A stretch of DNA of 64,000 nt, from contig NZ_BMNG01000014.1 of NCBI RefSeq assembly GCF_014646335.1, positions 124,001-188,000 of the forward strand, written 5' to 3'. Made by a program: the position numbers and the translations under genes. Shown piece by piece: positions 8,503 to 16,121 of this stretch. The notes under the pieces are model-generated. The model had not been told where the DNA came from. It did not search any database and worked only from the letters and a program-made list of their open reading frames with translations. Every line of letters begins with the position of its first letter. The first letter of the stretch is position 1. Origin of the DNA: Streptomyces lasiicapitis (GTDB lineage Bacteria > Actinomycetota > Actinomycetes > Streptomycetales > Streptomycetaceae).

Positions 8503-8781
8503 TCAGCGGCCGGAGTTCGCGCTGTCCGTGTCGTCGGGGAGTACCGGCATCGGCGCCGGAGCGGCCTCGCGCATGCGCTCCGGCGTCCAGTACTCCGCGG
8601 CGGAGGAGGCGTCGTGCGCGACCTCCTTGCTGCTCACGGTGTCCGGCTTCGCCCCCGGCGACGACGTGCGGTCGGTGCCGTCCGAGTCCGCCGCCGACGC
8701 CTGCCAGGCGAGCCCCGCGGTGAGCAGCGTGAGGGCGCTCGCGGTGGCGAGGGCGAGTTTGCGGGTCAGGGGCAGTGCCAT
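8503..8781 (-). CDS. Short secreted protein resembling the pro-region of a Streptomyces trypsin-like protease
   Basis: The protein has 92 residues. The ATG at 8781 follows AAGGAA and gives a classical signal peptide: MALPLTRK, then a hydrophobic core LALATASALTLLTAGLAW and QASA, with cleavage expected near residue 30. The mature part is about 60 polar residues ending AAEYWTPERMREAAPAPMPV. From memory, the xYWTPERMRxA motif occurs just before the protease domain in many secreted Streptomyces serine proteases. Here the frame stops right after it, so no catalytic domain is present. It is either a remnant or a stand-alone propeptide-like protein. An upstream extension to 8877 is open but unlikely, since it would bury the signal peptide. 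Confidence 0.65.
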   Translation of the reverse strand: MALPLTRKLALATASALTLLTAGLAWQASAADSDGTDRTSSPGAKPDTVSSKEVAHDASSAAEYWTPERMREAAPAPMPVLPDDTDSANSGR

Positions 8782-8948
8782 GTCGTGCCGTTCCTTGTCG
8801 TCGGGTTCTTGCTCTTCCACGTCTGCTGTACGTCCTCCATGTGACGCGCGCCGTCGCCGACAGGTTCCGTCGCGCATCGGCGGTCACATTTCTCCGGCGC
8901 CATCCGTCAGGGCAGTGAAAGCAACTTGAAGGCCCTGAGGAAACGACG

Positions 8949-9467
8949 ATGGAGATGGCGATGGAAACGCGTTCGATCACGGCTGAGGTCCCGATGGTTC
9001 CGCGGATGACCGAGGACCCGGCGGAGCTCGTCCCCGAACTGGCTGCGGTGTCGGCGGCGCTGTTCAAGGTGACCGGCAACGGCTCGGTGCCGCGCTCGAC
9101 GATCAGTCTGGTGCAGTTGCGTGCGGGGCAGATCGTGGGCAGTACGTATCTGACCGTTCTGCACACGGGATTCCTGCGCAAGGCGGGGGAGTCGGAGGAG
9201 CGGATCACGTCCGTGGCGACCTGGCAGGACTCGCCGTACTTCACCGGTGCGGAGCGGGCCGCGCTGGCGCTGGTGGAGGCGGTGTTGCAGCCGGCGGCGC
9301 ACGGCGAGCGGGTCTCCGACGAGCTGTACGCGGAGGCGGTCGAGCACTTCGAGGACAAGGCGCTCGCCACCTTGATGTTCGCTATCGGCCAGGTCAACTT
9401 CTTCATCGCCGTGGCGCTCATAGCCAAGCCGGTGCCCGGCCGGTCGTTCAACGACCCGTGGAAGTGA
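8949..9467 (+). CDS. Carboxymuconolactone decarboxylase/AhpD-fold protein without the CxxC motif
   Basis: A 172-residue all-helical protein of the CMD/AhpD fold. The order is typical: TEDPAELVPELAAVSAALFK, the core RAGQIVGSTYLTVLHTGFLRKAGESEERI, WQDSPYFTGAERAALALVEAV, then a C-terminal helix FAIGQVNFFIAVALI. In redox-active members the core reads about INGCAYCLDMHT; here both cysteine positions are replaced (GSTYL) while the following His is kept. Peroxide or disulfide chemistry is therefore unlikely, and a different role such as ligand binding must be considered. ATG 8949 follows GAGGAA. Monocistronic by spacing. Confidence 0.8.
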   Translation: MEMAMETRSITAEVPMVPRMTEDPAELVPELAAVSAALFKVTGNGSVPRSTISLVQLRAGQIVGSTYLTVLHTGFLRKAGESEERITSVATWQDSPYFTGAERAALALVEAVLQPAAHGERVSDELYAEAVEHFEDKALATLMFAIGQVNFFIAVALIAKPVPGRSFNDPWK

Positions 9468-9761
9468 GGAGGCTCGCCGCCTTCCCGGGCGTCGGCCGCG
9501 TCGGGCTTTCGGGTGACTTCCGGTACGGGGGCAACCAGCCATCCGTACAAGGAAGTTCGAAGCCGGTCGGGTGCAGGGGCCCGCGTCGTCCCGGTGGCCG
9601 GTTCTGGGACGCCTCGTTCCGGTGAACCGGGAGTGGGGCGTCAAGTCCGACGCGCTAGTGCGCCCCGGGCGCGCGTCACCCGGCGTATCCGGGCCCACAC
9701 CCCGGTGTCTGCCGGGAGTGCGCCGGGCGCACCCGAACCGTCACAGCTCCTGCCACACGGC
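9468..9761 (+). other. Intergenic region with no gene
   Basis: About 290 nt between the CMD-fold gene and the promoter of the HAD gene. It contains a loose CCGGTT...AACCGG inverted pair around 9598-9630 but no convincing reading frame, SD or RNA gene on either strand. Confidence 0.5.
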
Positions 9762-9797
9762 TTACCGCCCGGCGTCAGATCCGTATTCTTCGGATCA
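9762..9797 (+). promoter_or_regulatory. Candidate promoter giving a leaderless HAD mRNA
   Basis: TTACCG (9762-9767), a 16-bp spacer and TATTCT (9784-9789) resemble a housekeeping -35/-10 pair. The expected start point, 7 nt past the -10, falls at the ATG at 9797. No SD precedes that ATG, which fits a leaderless transcript. The -10 lies inside a small ATCCG...CGGAT inverted repeat. Confidence 0.5.
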
Positions 9798-10603
9798 TGG
9801 CCGCTCCCCTCGCATATGCCCTCATCGCCACTGACCTGGACGGAACCCTGCTGCGCTGCGACGACACGGTTTCCGACCGGTCGCGCAGGGCGCTGGCCGC
9901 CGCGAGCGAGGGCGGAGCGCGGCACCTTGTCGTCACCGGGCGCCCCGCGCCCCGCGTGCGCCCGCTCCTCGAGGAGCTGGGCTGCGACGGGCTCGCCGTG
10001 TGCGGGCAGGGGGCGCAGCTCTACGACGCGGGCAGCGGCCGCATGGTGTGGTCGGTGACGCTGGACCGCGAGCTCGCGGAGGCGGCGCTCGGGAAGATCG
10101 AGGCCGAGGTCGGGCAGGTCTTCGCGGCCGTCGACCAGGACGGGGTCGACGGGCTGACGCTGATCGAGCCCGGGTACGAGATGCCGCACCCGACGCTGCC
10201 CGCCGTGCGGGTGCCCCGGCGCGACGTGCTGTGGGAGGAGCCGATCAGCAAGGTGCTGCTGCGGCACCCGGCCCTCGCGGACGACGAGTTGGCGGAGGTG
10301 GCCCGGGGCGCGGTGGGGTCGCTCGCGACCGTCACGATGTCCGGGCCAGGCACCGTCGAGCTCCAGCCGTGCGGGGTGACGAAGGCGACGGGGCTTGCGC
10401 TGGCCGCGGAGCGGATGGGGCTGCGGGCGGCCGACACGATCGCCTTCGGTGACATGCCGAACGACATCCCGATGTTCGCGTGGGCCGCGCACGGCGTGGC
10501 CATGGCCAACGCCCACCATGAACTCAAGGCGGTCGCGGACGAGTTGACGGCGTCCAACGAGGAGGACGGGATCGCGGTGGTGCTGGAGCGGCTGGTGGGG
10601 TGA
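9797..10603 (+). CDS. HAD-superfamily (Cof-type) phosphatase
   Basis: A 268-residue cytoplasmic hydrolase. Motif I DLDGTLL holds the nucleophile Asp13 and acid/base Asp15. Motif II is VVTGRP. Motif III has the lysine in GVTKATGL, and motif IV is FGDMPNDIPMF. This is the subclass IIB (Cof/YbiV) arrangement, with a cap domain at about residues 85-185. These enzymes dephosphorylate sugar phosphates and similar metabolites; the natural substrate cannot be predicted. It stands alone, transcribed from its own candidate leaderless promoter. Confidence 0.9.
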   Translation: MAAPLAYALIATDLDGTLLRCDDTVSDRSRRALAAASEGGARHLVVTGRPAPRVRPLLEELGCDGLAVCGQGAQLYDAGSGRMVWSVTLDRELAEAALGKIEAEVGQVFAAVDQDGVDGLTLIEPGYEMPHPTLPAVRVPRRDVLWEEPISKVLLRHPALADDELAEVARGAVGSLATVTMSGPGTVELQPCGVTKATGLALAAERMGLRAADTIAFGDMPNDIPMFAWAAHGVAMANAHHELKAVADELTASNEEDGIAVVLERLVG

Positions 10604-11133
10604 GGGGCGGCTGCGCGCCGCGTGTTCGGGGCCGCAGGTGTGGCCGGTCACTGAGCGCGCCGGGGTCGGGCGGGGGCGTCGGGCTCAGCGGCGTGTGTGG
10701 CTCGTGTGCCGCAGGCGGTGTACGTGACTCATGCGCCGTAGGCGGTGTACGTGGCTCCCGGGCCGTGATGGGCGAGTGGCCGGAAACGTACGCGAGGTGG
10801 ATGTCTGGCCGGATGCCGTCAGGTGGCGGAGGTGGAGGCTCCGGTTCGGTGGGCGGGGCAGGGTGCCGCTGTCGGGGTCGGCAGGGTCCGCCGCCGGACC
10901 CTCGTCCGGACCCTCGGCCGGTCCGGCGCTCCGTCCGGGGACCGGTCCGCCGGTGTCGGGCGGCCGTCCGTGGGGCGGCAGGCATCACTCGCTTCATGTG
11001 GGGCACATCGTTGCCTGTGGAGTAATTCGGTCATTCCATGTCTATCGGGCAGGCTGGTCTCCCTTGCTCGGGCAGGCGCTCGCTGTGATCGAAAGGCGAC
11101 CGGATACGCTGACTTGAGTGATGGCAGCGACAC
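10604..11133. other. Long gene-free region
   Basis: About 530 nt with several open frames on both strands, all of low-complexity Arg/Pro/Gly composition with no usable SD or recognisable domain. I read it as non-coding. It carries the 27-bp tandem repeat at 10687 and leads into the phased repeats before the polyprenyl synthase. Confidence 0.55.
10687..10766 (+). repeat. Three imperfect 27-bp tandem repeats
   Basis: Units at 10687-10712 (26 bp), 10713-10739 and 10740-10766. The last two share AGGCGGTGTACGTG and end in GCCGT; the first is more diverged. They lie in non-coding DNA downstream of the HAD gene. Confidence 0.7.
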
Positions 11134-11187
11134 ATCGACAAACCGTGTCATCGACGAATGATCGACCGAGTGATCGACTTGTGATCG
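11134..11187 (+). promoter_or_regulatory. Phased ATCGAC repeats upstream of the polyprenyl synthase
   Basis: ATCGAC occurs at 11134, 11150, 11161 and 11173, and ATCG again at 11184. Spacings are 16, 11, 12 and 11 bp, close to one helical turn, ending 22 nt before the GTG start. The arrangement suits a multimeric regulator binding one DNA face. The SD (ACAGGAGAA) follows directly. Confidence 0.45.
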
Positions 11188-11209
11188 TCAGCAGACAGGA
11201 GAACCCCTC

Positions 11210-12220
11210 GTGACCGTCGTCGGGCCCTTCGGGCTGAGCGTGCGGGACCAGGCTCTCGAAGCCGATGTCCAGGCCGGGTTGGCGGCTGTCGAGGAAGGCC
11301 TGCTCGAGGCCACCAAGAGCGAGGTCCCCTTCATCACCGAGGCCGCGCAGCACCTCGTGCGCGCGGGCGGCAAACGTTTTCGGCCACTCCTTGTGATGCT
11401 CGCGGCCCAGTTCGGTGATCCGTACGCGCCCGGAGTCGTGCCGTCCGCCGTGGTCGTGGAGCTGACGCACCTCGCGACGCTCTACCACGACGACGTGATG
11501 GACGAGGCCGATGTGCGCCGGGGAGTGGCGAGCGCCAACCAGCGCTGGGGCAACTCCGTGGCCGTCCTCACCGGCGACTTCCTGTTCGCGCGCGCGTCCC
11601 ACACGCTGGCCGATCTCGGGCCCGAGGCCGTCCGGATCCAGGCCGAGGCGTTCGAGCGCCTTGTCACCGGGCAGATCTTGGAGACGGCCGGGCCGTCCGA
11701 CGGGCGGGACCCCGTCGACCACTATCTCGAGGTCCTTGCCGGGAAGACCGGCTCGCTGGTCGCGGTCGCGTGCCGCTTCGGCGCGATGATGTCGGGCGCC
11801 GACGAGACCGTGGTGGACGTGCTCACCCAGTACGGGGAGCGCCTTGGGGTCGCCTTCCAGCTCGCGGACGACGTCCTTGACATCGCTTCCGAGTCGACGG
11901 AGTCCGGGAAGACGCCGGGCACGGATCTGCGTGAGGGCATTCCCACGCTGCCGGTGCTGCGGCTGCGGGAGCGGGTCGCCCGGCTTGGGCTCGCGGAGGA
12001 CGTCGCGCTGTGCGAGCTGCTCGACTCCGACCTCACGGACGACGCGCGGCACGCGGAGGCGCTGGCCCGGCTGCGGGTGCATCCGGCTCTCGAGCAGGCT
12101 CGACGGGACACCGTGCGGTACGCCGAGGAGGCTCGGGCCGCGCTGGCCCCGCTGCCCGAGTGCGACTCCAAGGCGTCGTTGGTCGAGCTCTGTGACCTGG
12201 TGGTCCACCGGGCTGGTTGA
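11210..12220 (+). CDS. Polyprenyl diphosphate synthase (probable menaquinone side-chain)
   Basis: Trans-prenyltransferase that extends isoprenoid diphosphates with IPP. Visible are the GGKRFRPLL motif, the first Asp-rich motif YHDDVMDEAD, a Gln-rich QILET region, the lysine in LAGKTGSLVA, and the second Asp-rich motif QLADDVLDIASE. The length of 336 residues is normal. The two small residues before the first DDxxD (LATLYHDDVMD) fit a long-chain producer, so octa/nonaprenyl diphosphate for menaquinone is the likely product; chain length is inference. GTG 11210 has an AGGAGAA SD. The location between two complex I operons fits a quinone-biosynthesis role. Confidence 0.9.
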   Translation: MTVVGPFGLSVRDQALEADVQAGLAAVEEGLLEATKSEVPFITEAAQHLVRAGGKRFRPLLVMLAAQFGDPYAPGVVPSAVVVELTHLATLYHDDVMDEADVRRGVASANQRWGNSVAVLTGDFLFARASHTLADLGPEAVRIQAEAFERLVTGQILETAGPSDGRDPVDHYLEVLAGKTGSLVAVACRFGAMMSGADETVVDVLTQYGERLGVAFQLADDVLDIASESTESGKTPGTDLREGIPTLPVLRLRERVARLGLAEDVALCELLDSDLTDDARHAEALARLRVHPALEQARRDTVRYAEEARAALAPLPECDSKASLVELCDLVVHRAG

Positions 12221-12256
12221 GGCTCGGGGCCTCGCCCTCACCGCACCGACCGACGT

Positions 12257-12270
12257 GTGACGCACGTCAC
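12257..12270 (+). promoter_or_regulatory. Candidate Crp-type site
   Basis: GTGACGCACGTCAC fits GTG-N6-GNCAC, the motif I know for Streptomyces Crp, and also the general TGTGA-N6-TCAC pattern. It lies about 107 nt before the CHRD gene start. Two short hairpins (arms AGCCTGGA at 12283/12296; AGCCGACGC at 12331/12345) follow in the leader. Confidence 0.4.
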
Positions 12271-12376
12271 GTGAAAATGCTCAGCCTGGATTGAGTCCAG
12301 GCTCGGATCCGTTCCGTACTCATGCCCAGAAGCCGACGCAGGGGGCGTCGGCTGAGGAACGGGGAGATTTCACGCC

Positions 12377-13405
12377 ATGGGCGCTATCAGTACTTCTACG
12401 AAGAACCGCCGCCGCACGCTGCTCGTCACCGGTGTCGCGGTCGCCGCGGCCGCCGGGGTGGCCGCCGCCGTCCTGCCCGCGACGGCGGACAGCGGGAGCG
12501 AGTCGCAGGGCTCCAGGAACGCCGCGCACGGCGGCTCGCACGGCGGGGACGCCGTCGAGGTGCAGAGCAGCACCGCCGCCCGCGGCGGCAGCCTCTTCGT
12601 GGCCAGCATGAACGGTGCCAACGAAGTGCCCGTCCAGGGCGGCCCCGCCGTCGGCGACAAGGACGGCGCGGCCCTGCAGTTCGTGAAGGTCAAGGGCGAC
12701 AAGGTCAGCGTCACCGTGAAGTGGCGCGGCACCGCCAAGCCCTCCGCCCTGCACATCCACCAGGGCGCCAAGGGAACCAACGGCGGCATCAAGGTCGACT
12801 TCACCAAGCTGCTCGCCAAGGCCAAGCACCAGCGCGTGACCGGCACGGTCAAGGTCAAGGATGCCGCCCTGCTCAAGCAGCTCAAGGCGAACCCGAACGG
12901 CTTCTACGCCAACCTGCACACCGCAGAGTTCCCCGGCGGAGCCGTCCGCGGCCAGCTCCACAAGGTCACCGCGAACGTCTCCCTGGACGCGGCCGCGCGC
13001 AGCTTCCAGGCGTCCGTGGTCAAGGGCAAGCAGATCTACCAGTGCAAGAAGGCCGAGGACGGCTCGGGCGGCTTCACCTTCCAGCAGCGTGACGTCCGCG
13101 CGACCCTCGGCGGCCACATCGCCCACGACTTCGTCGCCCCGAACTCCGGCACCCCCCGCTGGGTCGCCCCCGACCGCAGCGGCGTCACCGGCAAGCTGAT
13201 CTCCAAGACGCCCAACGGCAAGAAGAACATCGCCGAACTCGACCTGAAGGCCAAGCAGGTCGGCAAGAAGCGCGGGCTGCTCGCGGGCGCGACCGAGATC
13301 CTGCGGCTCAACACCGTCGGAGGCGTCCAGCCGTCCGGCAGCTGCAAGCCCGGCAGCATCACGTCGGTGCCGTACGGCGCGGACTACGTCTTCGTGCAGC
13401 GCTAA
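12377..13405 (+). CDS. Secreted CHRD and DUF3455 domain protein
   Basis: A 342-residue exported protein. It has a twin-Arg-rich N-terminus (KNRRRTLLVTGVAVAAAAGVAAAVLPATA) with signal cleavage near residue 38. A CHRD domain follows at about residues 70-195 (LFVASMNGANEVP, ALHIHQGAKGTNGG, NGFYANLHTAEFPGGAVRGQL). A DUF3455-like domain covers about residues 210-342 (QIYQCKKAEDGSGGFTF, VRATLGGHIAHDFVAPNSGTPRW, EILRLNTVGGVQPSGSCKPG, YVFVQ). Two cysteines in the second domain may form a disulfide. Both domains are of unknown biochemistry and typically extracellular; the pairing is noteworthy. The start follows GGGGAGA. Confidence 0.85.
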   Translation: MGAISTSTKNRRRTLLVTGVAVAAAAGVAAAVLPATADSGSESQGSRNAAHGGSHGGDAVEVQSSTAARGGSLFVASMNGANEVPVQGGPAVGDKDGAALQFVKVKGDKVSVTVKWRGTAKPSALHIHQGAKGTNGGIKVDFTKLLAKAKHQRVTGTVKVKDAALLKQLKANPNGFYANLHTAEFPGGAVRGQLHKVTANVSLDAAARSFQASVVKGKQIYQCKKAEDGSGGFTFQQRDVRATLGGHIAHDFVAPNSGTPRWVAPDRSGVTGKLISKTPNGKKNIAELDLKAKQVGKKRGLLAGATEILRLNTVGGVQPSGSCKPGSITSVPYGADYVFVQR

Positions 13406-13803
13406 ACGCTTCGCTGGATGTGCGGTGCGAAACCTGCGGGCCGTCAGTGGCTGGTCGCGCAGTTCCCCGCGCCCCTTCAGGGCGCTCTTCGTACCGCAGT
13501 GCCAGCTCAGACCACGTGACGTACGTGCGGAACTCCCCCGTGACGCACCGATCGTCACCACCCAGGGCGGCGCCTCCCCTTACGGGACGGGGGAGGCGCC
13601 GCCCCTTTTTGTCATCCCAGAGCAGTACGCCGAGTTGCTCCCGCGGTCTGACGCTTCTGGCTGGCCGATTTGGTCGGATGGAGACAGCCGAAAGCCAACA
13701 GGGACAACCACTCCTGACCAATTCGGGTGAGAATGGCGGCGCGGGGTGGACGAGTGCACGCGAGGACGGAACGCCGCCGCCGACGACGGAGGTAAGGCAC
13801 ACA
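13406..13803 (+). other. Intergenic region with terminator and leader
   Basis: About 400 nt. Its first part carries a strong intrinsic terminator (13565-13610). The second part is the presumed promoter and leader of the LolA-like gene, ending in a GGAGGT SD at about 13788. Frames running through it join the downstream gene only by chance. Confidence 0.6.
13565..13610 (+). terminator. Intrinsic terminator after the CHRD gene
   Basis: Perfect 15-bp arms (13565-13579 and 13590-13604, GGGCGGCGCCTCCCC and complement) with a 10-nt loop, followed by C and five T residues. One of the clearest Rho-independent terminators in the window. Confidence 0.92.
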
Positions 13804-15051
13804 ATGGCACCGTACGAACCGGAGCAGGACACCAACGAGGCGGACGAGTTGAGCGCGGGCCGACGCAAGGCCGCCCGCTATGTCGTCCCGCTCGCGGTGG
13901 CGGGGGTGGCCGCGGCGACCATCGGGCTCGTCCCGGCGCTCGCCACCTCGGGCGACCCGGATCTGAAGGACATCACCGCCCAGGAACTCATCGAGAAGAT
14001 CGCCGCGTCGGACACCGAGCAGCTCTCCGGCACGGTGAAGATCAGCACCGACCTGGGCCTGCCGTCGTTCGGCGGCTCCGGCCTGGCCGGCGGCTTCGGT
14101 CCTGGCGCCGGTGGCGGCGGGGGTGAGGGCGGCAAGGGCTCGGCCGCAGACCCCAGCGCCAAGCTGATGGAGCTGGCATCCGGCACGCACACGCTGCGCG
14201 TCGCCGCCGACGGCCCGGACAAGCAGAAGCTGTCGGTGCTCGACGACGCCGCCGAGTACAGCCTGATCCACAACGGCGACGACGTATGGGCGTACGACAG
14301 CGCGTCGAACGAGGCGTACCACTCGAAGGAGGCGGGCAAGCAGGAAGGCCGAAAGGGCGAGAAGGAGCTGGGCAAGGAACTCCCCGCCACGCCCAAGGAG
14401 TTCGCCGAGCAGGCCCTGAAGGCCGCCGACAAGTCCAGGACGTCCGTGAAGGTCGACGGCAGCGCGCAGGTCGCGGGCCGTGACGCCTACCGCCTGGTGC
14501 TCAAGCCGAAGGAGTCCGGTTCGACGGTCGGCCAGATCACCATCGCGGTGGACGCGAAGACGGGTACGCCGCTGAAGTTCACGCTGTCCCCGGCGGGCGG
14601 CGGTTCCGCGGTCGTCGACGCGGGCTTCACGAAGGTCGACTTCGGCAAGCCGTCCGCGTCCACGTTCGACTTCAAGCCCCCGAAGGGCACGAAGGTCACC
14701 GAGGAGAGCGACGCGGCCAAGGGCAAGGGCGGCGAGCACGGCGAGGGCTTCTCCGGCGTCGAGGGCGGCGGCCTGAACGTCATCGGCGACGGCTGGACGT
14801 CCATCGCCGAGCTGAAGACCCCCGGCGGCCAGGGCCTGCCCACCTCGGGCTCGGGCGCCGACTCAGGCGACGTACCCCCGGAGGCCGAGAAGTTCCTGAA
14901 CTCCCTCGGCGACCAGGTGAAGGGCGACTTCGGCTCGGGCACGGTCTTCAAGACCCGCCTGATCAACGCCCTGATCACCGACGACGGCAAGGTGTACGTC
15001 GGCGCGGTCACGAAGGACGCGCTGGTCAAGGCGGCGAACGCGGCCCACTAG
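13804..15051 (+). CDS. LolA-like (DUF2092-type) envelope protein
   Basis: A 415-residue protein with an N-terminal membrane anchor or uncleaved signal (RKAARYVVPLAVAGVAAATIGLVPAL, residues 20-46) and an extracytoplasmic LolA/RseB-like beta domain. Supporting stretches are ITAQELIEKIAASDTEQLSGTVKIST, HTLRVAADGPDKQKLSVLDDAAEYSLIHNGDDVWAYDSAS, QVAGRDAYRLVLKPKESGSTV, and AVDAKTGTPLKF. Gly-rich insertions interrupt the fold near residues 90-115 and 305-330. It probably binds lipid or lipid-linked ligand or senses envelope state; Streptomyces has no outer membrane, so classical LolA function does not apply. ATG 13804 has a GGAGGT SD. The ABC exporter genes downstream suggest a joint role, though a strong hairpin separates them. 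Confidence 0.78.
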   Translation: MAPYEPEQDTNEADELSAGRRKAARYVVPLAVAGVAAATIGLVPALATSGDPDLKDITAQELIEKIAASDTEQLSGTVKISTDLGLPSFGGSGLAGGFGPGAGGGGGEGGKGSAADPSAKLMELASGTHTLRVAADGPDKQKLSVLDDAAEYSLIHNGDDVWAYDSASNEAYHSKEAGKQEGRKGEKELGKELPATPKEFAEQALKAADKSRTSVKVDGSAQVAGRDAYRLVLKPKESGSTVGQITIAVDAKTGTPLKFTLSPAGGGSAVVDAGFTKVDFGKPSASTFDFKPPKGTKVTEESDAAKGKGGEHGEGFSGVEGGGLNVIGDGWTSIAELKTPGGQGLPTSGSGADSGDVPPEAEKFLNSLGDQVKGDFGSGTVFKTRLINALITDDGKVYVGAVTKDALVKAANAAH

Positions 15052-15097
15052 GGGCGGCTCGGCCCACCAGGGCCGAAAGCCGTGAGCACGTGAGAGC

Positions 15098-15144
15098 GGG
15101 CGGCGGTTGGGAGGTACCGGACCGGTACCTCCCAACCGCCGCCC
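15098..15144 (+). promoter_or_regulatory. Perfect 47-bp palindrome between LolA-like and ABC genes
   Basis: Arms of 23 bp (15098-15120 and 15122-15144) are exact complements around a single A at 15121; the centre reads GGTACCGGACCGGTACC. It starts 46 nt after the upstream stop and ends 23 nt before the next start. There is no T-run. Terminator, attenuator or operator are all possible. Confidence 0.85.
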
Positions 15145-15167
15145 CATCGTTCAACGGGAGGAAGCCG

Positions 15168-16121
15168 GTGCCGAGCACCAAGGGCGGGGCCACGGGCAGC
15201 GTGATCGAGACGTTCGGGCTGACCAAGCGGTACGGCAGGCATCTCGCCGTGGACCGGCTCGACCTCACCGTGCCCCGCGGCAGCGTCTTCGGTTTCCTCG
15301 GCCCGAACGGTTCCGGCAAGACCACGACGATCCGCATGCTGATGGGCCTGATCGAGCCGACTTCCGGCCGCGCGAAGGTCCTCGGCCGCCCCATGCCGTT
15401 CCAGGCGCGCAGGGTCCTGCCGCAGGTGGGCGCGCTGATCGAGGGCCCGGCGCTGTACGGATTCCTCTCCGGCCGCGACAACCTCCTGCGCTACGACTCC
15501 GCCGACCCGACCGCCGACCCCCGCACCCGCCGGGCCCGCGCCGAGGCCGCCCTGGACCGGGTCGGCCTGACCGCCGCCGCGGCCAAGAAGGCGAAGGCGT
15601 ACTCCCTGGGCATGAAGCAGCGCCTGGGCCTCGCGGCGGCCCTGCTGCAACCGCGCGCCCTCCTCGTACTCGACGAGCCGACGAACGGACTCGACCCGCA
15701 GGGCATGCGCGAGATCCGCTCCCTGGTGCGGGAGCTGGCGTCCGAAGGCACCACGGTGTTCCTGTCCTCGCACCTCCTCGACGAGATCGAACAGGTCTGT
15801 ACGCACGCCGCGGTGATGACGCAGGGCCGGCTGATCACGCAGGGCCCGGTCGCCGAACTCGCCGCGGGCGCGCGCGGGCGGCTGACCGTGACGACGCCGG
15901 ACACCGGCGACGCGGCCCGCGTACTGAAGGAACTCGGCGTGGCCGACCTGGTCGTCACCGAGGACCGCGTCACGGGCGAACCGCCCGGCGCGGACCTCGC
16001 GGACGTCAACGCCGCACTGGTCGAGGCGGGCGTCCGCGTCCGCGGATTCGGCGTCGAACGGGCCTCACTGGAGGACGCGTTCGTCGCGCTGACGGGGGAG
16101 GGATTCGATGTCGCGGGCTGA
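15168..16121 (+). CDS. ABC transporter ATP-binding protein
   Basis: A 317-residue ABC ATPase of the drug/lipid-exporter (CcmA/NatA-like) group. Walker A GPNGSGKTTT lies near residue 47, the signature YSLGMKQRLGLAAALL near residue 145, Walker B LLVLDEPTNGLDPQGM, and the switch His in SSHLLDEIEQ. The C-terminal 80 residues are the regulatory tail common in this group. GTG 15168 follows GGGAGGA; the longer frame from 15090 would translate through the palindrome and is rejected. The stop overlaps the permease gene by 14 nt, so the two are coupled. Confidence 0.93.
   Translation: MPSTKGGATGSVIETFGLTKRYGRHLAVDRLDLTVPRGSVFGFLGPNGSGKTTTIRMLMGLIEPTSGRAKVLGRPMPFQARRVLPQVGALIEGPALYGFLSGRDNLLRYDSADPTADPRTRRARAEAALDRVGLTAAAAKKAKAYSLGMKQRLGLAAALLQPRALLVLDEPTNGLDPQGMREIRSLVRELASEGTTVFLSSHLLDEIEQVCTHAAVMTQGRLITQGPVAELAAGARGRLTVTTPDTGDAARVLKELGVADLVVTEDRVTGEPPGADLADVNAALVEAGVRVRGFGVERASLEDAFVALTGEGFDVAG

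Noticed and set aside
10600..11025. Possible small gene in the 10.6-11.1 kb gap (frames on both strands)
   Set aside because: Composition is Gly/Arg or Pro/Arg repeats produced by the 27-bp tandem repeats; no SD or domain.
13420..13803. Upstream extension of the LolA-like gene
   Set aside because: It would translate through a Rho-independent terminator; ATG 13804 has a GGAGGT SD and is followed by the membrane anchor.
15090..15167. Upstream start of the ABC ATPase gene
   Set aside because: It would translate across the 47-bp palindrome; GTG 15168 has a better SD and the normal family N-terminus.
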